Source: Streptomyces sp. CBMA152 (GTDB lineage: Bacteria; Actinomycetota; Actinomycetes; Streptomycetales; Streptomycetaceae). From it: a stretch of 64,000 nucleotides of DNA. Location: assembly GCF_014596475.1 (NCBI RefSeq), contig NZ_MECJ01000004.1, positions 62,001 through 126,000 of the forward strand, given 5' to 3'. A program made the translations under genes and the position numbers. Below, piece after piece: positions 51,804 through 61,200 of this stretch (positions within the stretch are counted from its first letter, which is position 1; each line of letters starts with the position of its first letter). The notes beneath the pieces are model-generated. The model saw nothing but the letters and a program-made list of their open reading frames with translations, made no database searches and was not told the origin of the DNA.

Positions 51804-53457
51804 CTTTCTTTTCACCAACCAAGTGCTGGCCGGGAGTAATCCCGACCAGCACTTTGCGTTGTGCGTGGTGGTATTCGAGGGTCACACCGAGCTCGGCGTA
51901 CAGCCGGGTCTTGAGGGGCCGGTCTGCGGTACGCAGGACGTCGGCGGCGTATCCCGCCGCATCGACGATCCGGGCGATCTGGTCGCGACTGAGGGCGGAG
52001 CGGACGGGTACCGTCTGCAAGCGGGTGGCGGTGCGCTTGCGCAGGGCCTCGGTCTCGGAGATCCATGCGGCGACGGTGTGGGAGGCGGCGGCGCCCGAGT
52101 CGAGCAGGGCCCGGTAGTTCGTGAGCTTGCGGTCACAGTCTGTGATGACGGCCTGGAGTTCAGCCGGAGGGTGGGGGGCGGTGGTCCGCTGGGCGGCGTG
52201 GAGGCGGTCGATGGTGTCGGCGCGTCGGCCGGGGGCGAACTGGAGGCTGATCCACCGGTCGACAGGCGGTAGGACGTCCTTCTCGCGCAGGAAGAGGTTG
52301 CGCGGGTGGTCGATCTTGTTGGCGAGGGCGTACTGCTCCGGGTAGCGGCACCGGTAGTAGGGCTCGGAGCGGACGGATTGGCAGCTCATCTTGCGGTGGC
52401 AGTACCCGCAGACGAGTCGGCCGGCCAGGACGTAGACGTGCAGCTTGCCCGCCCGTTCCTTCGGGCTTCTGGTGCGGGTGCCGGAGTCGAAGATCTCCTT
52501 TGCGTGGAGGTAGTCCTCCATGGAGACGAGCGGCGTGTGGGCGATCTGCTTGGACCAGATCCACTGGCCGGGATCGTTCCAGCGCATGCGGGTTTCGTAG
52601 CCGAGGGCGACGTCTTCGACGTCGAGGAGGATCTCCTGTTTGCGCTGCCGGTTCCAGACCTGGTGGCCGGTGTAGCGGGGGTTCTGGAGGATGGTGCGTA
52701 CCGCGCCCTTGGACCAGGCGATGCCGCTGCGGTGCGGATTGCGGTCGGGGTCGTGGGCGGAGGGGCACGGGATGTCGTCGCGAGTGAGGCATTCGGCGAT
52801 GGCGTAGAGTCCGCGGCCGCGGAGGCGGCCGGGCAGGAACTCGCTGAAGATCCACTGGACGACCCAGCCGACGGCGGGGTCGAGCTCCAGGCGGTGAAGC
52901 CGCTTTCCGTCGGCGGCCTTCGACGGGTTGGGATGCGGCCCGGCGTCGCCCAGGAGATAGCCGTACGGGGGTCTGCCGCCCAGGTATCTGCCCTCGACGA
53001 GGGCTTGGGCCGCCATGGCGGCGCGGACGCGGATCTTGATGCGGTTGCGTTCGCCCTTGCTCATGCCGCCGAAGACGGACATGACAAGGTCGTGGGCTTC
53101 GCTGTCGGGGTTGATCGGGCCGCCGACTTCGGGCACCCACAACTCGACGCCGTAGTGGGTGAAGAGGGGGTGGGTGAGACTGTACTGGTTGTCGTAGAAG
53201 ACACGTTGCGGTTCGCCGATCACGACCGCGCTGAACCCCCGGTCGGGGTTCTTGAGCGCGTCGAGGAGTGCGGAGGCTCGTGGACGTCGGCGCCAGGGCA
53301 GGGAGCGCGAGTGCCCGATGTCGAAGTACTCGGCGACGACGCTCCCGCCGACCGGTTCGATCAGAGCCTGGGCCCGGTTCAGCTGCCAGGCACGAGAGGC
53401 CGCCGGGTCCTGCAGATCCTCGGTCGAGCACCGACCGGCGAAGGCGAAACGGATCAT
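51745..53457 (-). CDS. Large serine recombinase (integrase)
   Basis: A 570-residue site-specific serine recombinase. Ser11 in FAGRCSTEDLQDP is the catalytic serine. The catalytic domain ends at a long helix (MSKGERNRIKIRVRAAM), followed by the recombinase domain (GGRPPYGYLLGDAG ... GIAWSKGAVRTILQNPRYTGHQVW), a zinc ribbon (CGYCHRKM, later YYRC), and a helical, charged tail. The final ~18 residues (SEGGLEPPRP...) are encoded by the antisense strand of tRNA-Leu. ATG 53457 has GAGGAG 7 bp upstream; the frame opens at 53475. It probably integrated the element at this tRNA. Serine integrases seldom use tRNA genes, which tyrosine integrases favour. Confidence 0.92.
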   Translation of the reverse strand: MIRFAFAGRCSTEDLQDPAASRAWQLNRAQALIEPVGGSVVAEYFDIGHSRSLPWRRRPRASALLDALKNPDRGFSAVVIGEPQRVFYDNQYSLTHPLFTHYGVELWVPEVGGPINPDSEAHDLVMSVFGGMSKGERNRIKIRVRAAMAAQALVEGRYLGGRPPYGYLLGDAGPHPNPSKAADGKRLHRLELDPAVGWVVQWIFSEFLPGRLRGRGLYAIAECLTRDDIPCPSAHDPDRNPHRSGIAWSKGAVRTILQNPRYTGHQVWNRQRKQEILLDVEDVALGYETRMRWNDPGQWIWSKQIAHTPLVSMEDYLHAKEIFDSGTRTRSPKERAGKLHVYVLAGRLVCGYCHRKMSCQSVRSEPYYRCRYPEQYALANKIDHPRNLFLREKDVLPPVDRWISLQFAPGRRADTIDRLHAAQRTTAPHPPAELQAVITDCDRKLTNYRALLDSGAAASHTVAAWISETEALRKRTATRLQTVPVRSALSRDQIARIVDAAGYAADVLRTADRPLKTRLYAELGVTLEYHHAQRKVLVGITPGQHLVGEKKVSEGGLEPPRPIKGTSTSS

Positions 53458-53577
53458 GCCGTGCTCCTCGGGCAAGGGCCGTGACGTGATGGGCGTGGTC
53501 GTCCGTGGTACCTCTGCACGGGCCAGAGGGCCAGCTGACCGGGACCCGTCCTTTGCGGGCGGGGAGTCTGTCGGGGA

Positions 53578-53862
53578 TCACGGCCGGGCCTCTTGGTCGA
53601 GGGCGTTCTCGCAGGCGGCGATGAGGATGCGCAACCAAACCGCCGCTGCGCCGGGGGTGAGGGCGGGAGGCTGCTCTGGTAGGAGCACCTGGACGGGCAC
53701 CTCGTTGCTCGCCCTGCTCCCCAGGTGGGAGCGGTGCTGGTGCGCGGCGTGCTGCGTGCTTTGGGTAGGTGGTGTGACGTCAGGTCGGGGCGGGCCGGGT
53801 TGCATGCTGGGGCGTAGTCGGCCGGTGCATTTCGCGCTGGCTGGACGCGTCGCCTCATCCAT
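53578..53862 (-). CDS. Small hypothetical protein of the integrated element
   Basis: A 94-residue protein. The N-terminal half is low-complexity (Pro, Thr, Gln, His), and the C-terminal third, LTPGAAAVWLRILIAACENALD, could form one amphipathic helix. GGAG lies 8 bp before the ATG at 53862. It is upstream of the serine recombinase on the same strand, 120 bp away, where a recombination directionality factor or another small accessory gene is often found. No family is recognised; that role is only a position-based guess. Confidence 0.55.
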   Translation of the reverse strand: MDEATRPASAKCTGRLRPSMQPGPPRPDVTPPTQSTQHAAHQHRSHLGSRASNEVPVQVLLPEQPPALTPGAAAVWLRILIAACENALDQEARP

Positions 53863-54491
53863 GGTGCTCTCCTCGAACGTCGTCGTTTGAGTGGGCACCT
53901 TCTAAGGAGAAAATCCGCCCTGATGTTGCCATCGCGACGGATCTTGTTACGCCTGGCCGAGGCGCGAGGTGGCGGCTCGTGCGTGGTGCTTAGCGCATAG
54001 GGGTGCGGGGACCGTCCTGGTTGATGGGGCTGGGTGATCACGTCGGAGACGGTCCGAACGAGGTGCAGCCCGTCGGGGGAAAGGCACTCGGGAACAGGCC
54101 CGGACGCCGGGAAACAGGCGGTTGAGTTGGTGGTGGCGGGTTCGGCGTTCTAGGTATGCACCCAAGCGACCGAACTTTGGTCGTCCACGGCAGGGCTGAG
54201 TTCATAACTACCGCTCGGTTCATCGGCTCCGCCAGGTGCTTGGCAGCGGAGAGCGAGATCCATGCAACAGGCGGGATCACCTCACTTGCGAGCAATCACC
54301 GCAAGCTCACCTTGATATCCAGCGATACCGGCGTGGGCAGGATGATCGGGCAGCCCGTACCTATGCAGAAGCCCCGCTCCTACTTGTCTCGCCACCGAAG
54401 CGGAATAACCCGATTTATGTGAATTGTGCCACCATGGTAGACGGGTGATGTCAGTGGTGTAGGGAAGAATCGCTAGCGGGGAGGAGAACTG
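53863..54491. other. 629-bp region without a supported gene
   Basis: The DNA here is less GC-rich than the chromosome to the left. Short frames exist on both strands (for example 54156-54422 plus and 54038-54295 minus, up to 88 codons) but none has an RBS, a motif or consistent codon bias. It probably holds the promoters of the leftward small gene/recombinase and of the rightward 54492 gene. I see no attachment-site copy or transposon end. Confidence 0.4.
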
Positions 54492-54728
54492 ATGACTGAC
54501 GATCGAGATGCCTCTGACCAGCGCATACCCACCCCTGGTGGCTGTCGCTGGTGTGGGCTTGAGGCCCGTGAACATGCTCAGCGATGGAAGCCGCCGGTGG
54601 GATGGCACAAGTGGGAGCCTCCGACGCTTGAACAACGTAAGGAGCGCATGCTCGCACGGCGCCGACAACGTCGGGATGGAGGGACTAGAGCAACGATGCG
54701 CGTTGTTACCCTGTGGCTAGCTTTCTGA
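54492..54728 (+). CDS. Small CxxC protein of phage/plasmid type
   Basis: A 78-residue protein with a strong RBS (GGGGAGGAG) 5-6 bp before the ATG. The pattern CRWCGLEAREHAQRW, then GWHKWEPPTLEQRKERMLARR, resembles small proteins common in Streptomyces phages and integrative plasmids, where CxxC and the two histidines could bind zinc. The basic C-terminal part could contact DNA or RNA. The last 23 bp overlap the end of the convergent OLD-nuclease gene. Its role is unknown; it could be a cargo regulator. Confidence 0.65.
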   Translation: MTDDRDASDQRIPTPGGCRWCGLEAREHAQRWKPPVGWHKWEPPTLEQRKERMLARRRQRRDGGTRATMRVVTLWLAF

Positions 54729-56574
54729 GTTGTCCGAAGATCTCGCGCAGCTGGGCGGGCACCTGATCGGGGCTGGTGAGTGCGCTTACCAGCTCATACA
54801 TCATGTCCGGCTTGCCACTCGGCCCGGCAGGGCTTTTCTCTCGAAGCATGTTCAGCACTTCCTTGCTGAACTTCTTGCCGGGGCGGTGCGCGGTGAAGTC
54901 CGCCGCGGTCCAAGGCGCTTGCTTCGGCCAGACATCGTTGGCGACTGCGGCCCACAGATCGTCGGGGAAGAGTTCCTCCAGCTCATTGAAGGCATCCGGC
55001 TCGCCGACAAAGCGCACGTGATCTGCGACGGAGTCGCCGAAGAATTGCTGGAGCCGGGCATCTTTGAAGAGCCCCTTGGGCAGGTTCCGGCTGTCGGCGT
55101 CCACCATGAGCATCACGGATCGGCCGTGTTCGACGAGGTATCGGGCGAGGTGAAGTGCTCCTTCGTTGTTGAAGCAAGCCCACAGGGCGATGCCGGCCGA
55201 CTGCAGGGACAGCCCTTCCGACAGTCTGAACAGCACCGGGATCACTCGCTGCTCCGTATCGCCTTCGACGGCGAGGAAGCAACGCTCGTGAAGGAGAACA
55301 GAGTTGCGCAATCCCACAGCGGTTGCGATCTGCCCGAGGTGGGCATCGATCGCGCCGTGTGTGTCGGCTCCGAGCCGCTCTATGACCGTGCGCCCGTCTT
55401 CCAATCGCAGGTGTACGACGTCCGCGATGTCGACGCCGTCGATCAGGTTCATCGAGTGGGTGGCGACGATGACGTTCACGTGCGGTAGTGCGCCCTGATC
55501 GCGGACCAGTTGCATGATCTTGCGCTGGTGGCCATAGTCGAGGTGCGTGTCCGGCTCGTCGTAGATCACGATCGTCTGGACGGGCGGTGGCGCGGACTCC
55601 TCCTCGGTGTCGGATCCCGTGGAGGCGCCGATGTCGCCGAATTCCTCGGTCGACAGGAGCTGGCTGTTCCACTCCCAGATCGCGAGGGAGATGCGACGCG
55701 AGCTGCCGAGGCCGGAACTGCCCAGGCTGACGGCCTCGCCCTTCGCCCGGGAGATCCGAAGGGGAGCTCCGCGGAGACCGTGCGAGAACGAGACCTCGGG
55801 TTCGACGAACACCTCGGTCAGATCGTCGCAACGAGTCCGGATGTGTTCGCACATCGACTTCGCATCGCTTTGCAGGCGCGCCTTGATGTCGCTTTCGATC
55901 GTCTGTAGATGCCCCTGAAGGGTCGCATCCGCCATGTGCGTCTGGTAACGGCCCATCAAGGCGGTCTTTACCGCACCGTCAGGGTCGGTTGCCTTCCCGT
56001 CGAAGGGTAGGAGCCGGGGCAGCCTGCGCTCCAAACCCTTGGGCGCCGGCACCCAGGCTGACGTGGAGGCGTGCGCCAGGCCGTACTTGCGCAGGGCGGG
56101 CTCGATGTCTGGGCGTTTGATGGAGGTGAGCTCAGGCAGGAGTTCCTTGGCGGCAGCCCTGACTTCGGCCAGCGACAGCTGAGAAGGGTCTCGTAGTCGC
56201 TCGTCATCAGGTAGTGGAGCCCAGCATTCAAGTACCGAGGCCTTGCCGATGGCCGCACTTCGACGTACGCGTAGGTTTTCGGGGAGCCCGAATTCCTCCT
56301 GCTCCCAGGCGTCGAGAGTGAAGAGTCCTTCGATCCAGGTGGACGCACAGCGCGAGCAGGGAGCGGCAGCCTCACCACCAGCCGTCTCCGCGAGCTCGTA
56401 CGTACGGTCATCCTCGGCCAACTGCTCGTTGCCCACGAGGAAAGCGAGAGCCGCGAGCACGGCACTCTTCCCGCCGTCGTTCTGACCGGCGAGGATCGTC
56501 GGTGTGCTCACTGGGATGTGCTGGACGTCCTTGAGCGAGCGGAACCCGCATACCGTGAAGCTGTGGAGGTGCAC
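54706..56574 (-). CDS. OLD-family ATPase/TOPRIM nuclease
   Basis: A 622-residue overcoming-lysogenization-defect nuclease. The ATPase part has Walker A GQNDGGKS at 30-37, a central helical region with a CSRC pair near 73-76, an SSGLGSSRR signature region, and Walker B VIYDEPDTH with Asp339-Asp342. The TOPRIM part has Glu437 in LAVEGDTEQ and Asp492/Asp494 in LMVDADSRN, the expected metal ligands. OLD proteins cut DNA and act in anti-phage defence: alone (class 1), or with a UvrD-like helicase as in Gabija (class 2). The GTG at 56574 is the start. The gene is divergent from a three-gene plus-strand run that includes a UvrD-like helicase, and its codon use is less GC-biased than the chromosome's. 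Confidence 0.9.
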   Translation of the reverse strand: MHLHSFTVCGFRSLKDVQHIPVSTPTILAGQNDGGKSAVLAALAFLVGNEQLAEDDRTYELAETAGGEAAAPCSRCASTWIEGLFTLDAWEQEEFGLPENLRVRRSAAIGKASVLECWAPLPDDERLRDPSQLSLAEVRAAAKELLPELTSIKRPDIEPALRKYGLAHASTSAWVPAPKGLERRLPRLLPFDGKATDPDGAVKTALMGRYQTHMADATLQGHLQTIESDIKARLQSDAKSMCEHIRTRCDDLTEVFVEPEVSFSHGLRGAPLRISRAKGEAVSLGSSGLGSSRRISLAIWEWNSQLLSTEEFGDIGASTGSDTEEESAPPPVQTIVIYDEPDTHLDYGHQRKIMQLVRDQGALPHVNVIVATHSMNLIDGVDIADVVHLRLEDGRTVIERLGADTHGAIDAHLGQIATAVGLRNSVLLHERCFLAVEGDTEQRVIPVLFRLSEGLSLQSAGIALWACFNNEGALHLARYLVEHGRSVMLMVDADSRNLPKGLFKDARLQQFFGDSVADHVRFVGEPDAFNELEELFPDDLWAAVANDVWPKQAPWTAADFTAHRPGKKFSKEVLNMLREKSPAGPSGKPDMMYELVSALTSPDQVPAQLREIFGQLRKLATG

Positions 56575-57399
56575 CGTTCTCTGCCGCTCCGTTCGCTCGC
56601 GACGAGTGGCAATCTCGTCGTCGACCAGTAACGCCCAGCCTCACGCGTCTGCATGGGCACCGAATCCCCCAGACGCATCATCTTATGTCCTGCGGTGAAC
56701 CGCCTACCGCGTATGCCGACCGATCCGACTCGATCGAGCTGATGCGTGTGGGAAGCCGGGGCTGCTGGAACCTCCGAGCCGACGCCTCGCCTGCGACCGG
56801 GGCCTGTGAGACTGCTGTGTTCTACCTGGTTGTGGAGGGGTACATGTCTCTATGATCGCCTTCTTGGTCCTCAGACGATCACCAAGTCGGTGACCTTGCG
56901 TCGGTGTTGCCGTGCCATCGCCTGTGGAATCTACGGGCCTCCGGTATGAGTCACCCTTACCCAACCGTGTCTGGCCACCACTTCAACGACATCGTGAACT
57001 CCGCGCCACCGTCTGGGCTCGGCTTCCCGCCAGGGATGGGAAAACCAGGGGCTGGTGTCCACCTGTGGAGTGCCACCTCCTCCTCTGGCATGGCGAGTTG
57101 TTGTCCCGGCTGCCGCTCCTGGTGACGGCTCACAGGCGATCGCGGAGACGTCTCAGCGCTGCGTGCACGACCTGCTGGCGTCGCGGCCCGCACCAGCGGA
57201 CTCCTCAATTCCGCAGGTCGGGGGTAGTTTGGTGATCGCGTGCAGGGCTGGAATCTCGGTCCCGGACGTTGTACATGGCAGACGGCGGTTCCGGAGGGGG
57301 GATTGTCTTGACCGATGCTCTGTGTGCGTGGGTGACGCCCCGGTGCGATTCCAGCCGAGGGGCGCCGAGTGACCTTGCAGACGAGGAGTCTTGAGACCG
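56575..57399. other. 825-bp divergent region without a supported gene
   Basis: This gap separates the OLD-nuclease start from the plus-strand cargo run. Short frames are present (for example 57055-57372 plus) but lack motifs and RBS. An inverted repeat CTTGGT-N12-ACCAAG lies at 56863-56886. The length is unusual for two back-to-back promoters, and the gap could hide a non-coding RNA or decayed gene; I cannot show either. Confidence 0.4.
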
Positions 57400-58056
57400 A
57401 TGACGCCGAACATCCACTCCCACGAGATCGAACTGCGTGACATCGAGGAGGCATTGGAACAGGCGCTCGGCGTCGTGCGCAACGTTCCACGCGACGGCCT
57501 TACCGCCGTGGAGTGGCTTGAGGTGTCGGCGAGGCTCGGTGAGCTGCAGGCTCAGGCCCGTGAGGCGTCCGGACGCATGCGTCAGGCGCTCCTGGGCTCC
57601 GCGCGAACGGCGATTCTGGTCTATATGCGCGCGCATGCGGGGGAGCCGGTTCCTGCCGCGGCTCTGGAAGGCGTGGCAGGTATCCAAGCCTGGACCCGGC
57701 GGATCCGGGAGCTGCGCACCCCGTTCGGCTGGGATGTCGAAAGCGGCACGTGGGCCGCGGACATGCAGAAGGACCAGTACCGCCTGGTGGCTGACCGACT
57801 CGATGAGAGCGCGGCTGACGACGACCGGCTTGCGACGGCGATCAGCGGCAAGACCTCCAAGGAGCGAGTGCTCGAATACCTGTTGCACCTGAGCCCCTGG
57901 CCTGTGAGTCCGCAGCGCCTTGAAAGGGTGGCGGGGGTGCCCACCTGGCGACAGGACATCCAGGAGCTCATCGGCGAGGGCTGGCTCATTCGTTCACACG
58001 AGGACGAGCCGCAACTCGCCCCGGGTTTCCATCGCTTGGCGAGGCTCGAAGACTGA
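57400..58056 (+). CDS. Hypothetical protein with two possible winged-helix segments
   Basis: A 218-residue soluble protein. The N-terminal 65 residues are helical and charged, probably a coiled coil (IEEALEQALGVVRNV, LGELQAQAREASGRMRQAL). Two later segments have the same helix-turn-helix-like plan: ILVYMRAHAGEPVPAAALEGVAGIQAW with RRIRELRTPFGW, and VLEYLLHLSPWPVSPQRLERVAG with RQDIQELIGEGWLIRSH. This suggests tandem winged helices that bind DNA. GAGGAG lies 11 bp before the ATG (a TTG at 57391 is nearer). It precedes the Hsp90-SF2 gene by 199 bp, and may be the DNA-recognition or regulatory part of the same system. Confidence 0.7.
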   Translation: MTPNIHSHEIELRDIEEALEQALGVVRNVPRDGLTAVEWLEVSARLGELQAQAREASGRMRQALLGSARTAILVYMRAHAGEPVPAAALEGVAGIQAWTRRIRELRTPFGWDVESGTWAADMQKDQYRLVADRLDESAADDDRLATAISGKTSKERVLEYLLHLSPWPVSPQRLERVAGVPTWRQDIQELIGEGWLIRSHEDEPQLAPGFHRLARLED

Positions 58057-58255
58057 GCGCGCTGGCGGGCGGGGCCTGAAGAGGTGGCCAGTACGCAAGA
58101 AATGGATCAGATGTTCTATTAACTTGCGGGCTTCCGAACCGAGTCAAGCCGCCAAGGGTCATCTGGATTCGGCTCTTCGTCACGCCTGTCAGTGGCAGCC
58201 CATATGGTCGAGTCGGAATCGGCTATTGAGTATCCGAACGAGGGAGGGGTGCACC

Positions 58256-61200
58256 GTGGCAGCCGCCAGTGCTTCGGTGGAGGGGGAGTCCGGCTGGGAC
58301 GGGGCGGAGAGTCTCGTGTCCCAGGTCGTGCTCGAGCAGTCGGCTCGCTGCCTGCGGGCGTACGTGGAGAATCCGAGCCTCATCGAAGAGCACTCGAACA
58401 TCGAACGCTCGACGACTCAGGGCGGGTATGGACATCGGCAGCTCTACGAAATGGTGCAGAACGGGGCTGATGAACTTCAGAACGAACCCGGGGGTGGTAT
58501 CCAGGTCGTGCTCGGCCAGGGCGCTCTGTACTGTGCCAACCTTGGGACAGCTGTCACCGCCGAAGGGGTGGAGACAATCCTGGCCTCGCATCTGTCGAGG
58601 AAACGGGGTACGGAGATCGGCCGTTTCGGCCTCGGCTTCAAGTCCGTCCTGAGTGTCTCCGCCACCCCGCAGTTCTTCAGCCGTAGCGGTTCGTTCGGCT
58701 GGGACACGGACCGGGCGAGCGACGCCATCCGCCAGCGGGTTCCGGGTGACGGGCCGACGCCTGTCTTGCGTCTCGCCCATCTTCTGGACCCCGTCGCAGA
58801 GCAGCGGCGGGATCCCGTCTTGGCGGAGTTGATGCGCTGGGCGACGACCGTGATCAAGTTGCCTCTCAAGCCAGGTCACGCGGATCGCTTGGCCAGGGAC
58901 CTCGTAGAGTTTCCCGCGAAGTTCGCGATTTTCTCCCCGCATGTCGGCGAACTGATCCTCGAAGATCGACGGGATCCGGACAGCGTCGTTCGCCGCGAGA
59001 TCTACGTCAAGGAGCAGGGCGCGACACGAACGCTCTTCACCGACGAAGACGGTCATCATCAGACGTCCGAGTGGATGGTCTTCGAGACCCTTCACGTCCC
59101 CACCGCGCGTGCTAAACGCGATGCCGGCGAGTATCACGATCGCTCTCGGATCCCACTCGCCTGGGCGGTCCCCACTAGCGGTCAGCAGGGAACGGGCGAG
59201 TTCTGGGCCTTCTTTCCGACGACGTACGAAACGACGCTGCGAGGAGTTCTCAACGCGCCGTGGAAGACCAACGAAGACCGTCAGAACCTTCTGAAGAACA
59301 ACTCCTTCAACGAGGAACTCATGGAGGTCGCGGCATCCCTGGTCGTTGGCGCTCTCCCCGCCATATCGACACCGCAGGACCCGGCGCGTCACCTCACGCT
59401 GATCACGGCTCGTGGCCGAGAGGCGCGCAACTGGGCCGACGACATGCTGACCACGTTGGTCTACAAGGCAGCTGCCACCCGGCCGTCATTGCCCGATCAG
59501 ACGGGCGCCCTGCGCAAGCCTGCCGAACTCAAACTGCACCCGGAGCGCCTGGACAAGAAGTGGCTCCGTCAGTGGGCCGAGTATCCGGGACGCCCTGCGG
59601 ACTGGTGTCACCACTCGGTCGAGGAGACCACTCGGCGCTCGCGGGCGGAGATGATCCTCGAGCGGGCCGGGCGGGGGCCGACGACCGTCCGAGCCTGGCT
59701 TGAGGCGTTGGTCGGTGACGGCACTGCAGCGGCATCCACCGTGGCCTTGTCCATCGTGGCCGACATGGTGCAGCGCCAGAGCGTCCATTCCGAGGAGGCA
59801 TGCCGGGCACGCATCCTACGGACCGAATCTGGCGAGTTCGTGGCGCCGATCGCAGACACCGTCTTTCGCCGGACGCCGTTGGACCTCTCTTCCGGAGATC
59901 TACGGTTCGTGGATGCCGACCTGGAAGCGAACCAGGACGCCGACTGGGCTCTGACAGTCCTCGGGATCCGCGAAGCTGACGCTCTCGGTCGATTCGCCGC
60001 GTTGACCAAACAGGGCTTCGGCGGTTACCGAGACGAGGACTGGGAGAGGTTCTGGCTGCTGGCGCGGGCTCCCGGCGCCGATCGAGTCGAGCAGCTGCTT
60101 GCGGAGCAGAGGGTGAATACCCACGTCCTCAAAGTGAGGGTTCGATCCGGTGGATTCCGGCTGCTCCGCTCCTGCCTGCTGCCCGGTGACGTCGTGTCAT
60201 CGGGGGGTTCGGAAGACCGTGACGTCGCCGTCGACCTCGACTTCCACCAGGCCGACATCGGGTTGCTCGGCCTGCTCGGGGCGACCGATGGCCCGAAGGC
60301 CGCAGTGGATCCCAATCGTGAGCCCTGGTATGCCGAATACCGAGCGAAGATGATCGAGGCGTACTACAAACAGCTTCCTCCGGGCGTCAGCACGCCTCGC
60401 GAGCAGAGCATCGTCGTGGCCGGCCCCCAGCCGCCGGGGCCTTTGGAGCTCTTGACCCGACTCAGCCCGGGTGCCCAGGCGCGATTCCTCAAGTCCATTC
60501 CCTCCGCAGGGATGGTGGCGTCCTGGACCGTGCACGCCAGGACACGTCCTGGTGACCGTCAGCTCAGCATCGAGTCCCCGTTGGTGTGGATGGCCAAGCG
60601 ACATGGAAGGCTGCCCACCTCCCAAGGCGTGCGCTCGGTGACCGAGTGTGTAAGCCCCGCCCTTTCACAGTACCGAAACCTGCTTCCTGTCGCGGAGGTG
60701 GATGCCGGACTCGCCGCCGTGCTGTGCCTTCCCGGGGAGCTGGAGGAGATCAGCGGAGAGCTGTGGATGAGCATCCTCGACGATGTACTGCACAGCGAGG
60801 ACGATACGAGAGTCGGGGGACTGTACGCGTTGGGGCAGACGGTTCTGTCGGCCCCTGCGAAGATCAGGTGCCGCACGCGCCGAGGATGGACCCATCGTCC
60901 TGCGGGCGACGTCGCTGCCGCGGCCGATCGTGAGCAGTACCAGCGATTGTTCGACCACGACGTCCCTGCGGTACTCGCTCCGAGTGAAGAGGCTGCGGCT
61001 CGGCTGGTGGAGGGTTGGGGGCTGAACGCCTTCGTCGACGCGCTCATCACGGAGCTTCGGGCCGTCCCCACTGGTATGCCGACTCCTTTGGAGGATGTCT
61101 TTCCTCAACTCCGCTTCCTGCCAGGGCGGCCGATGCAAGGGCTTGAGCTCGTGCGTTGCACCGAGCTGGATGAGTTGATCTCCACCCCGGCCGGGCAATC

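Noticed and set aside
54156..54422. 88-codon plus-strand frame in the element
   Set aside because: No RBS, no motif and a matching antisense frame of similar length. Could be a decayed fragment, but nothing supports it.
57055..57372. 105-codon frame before the winged-helix gene
   Set aside because: Composition is unstructured, no RBS precedes it and it has no recognisable similarity.
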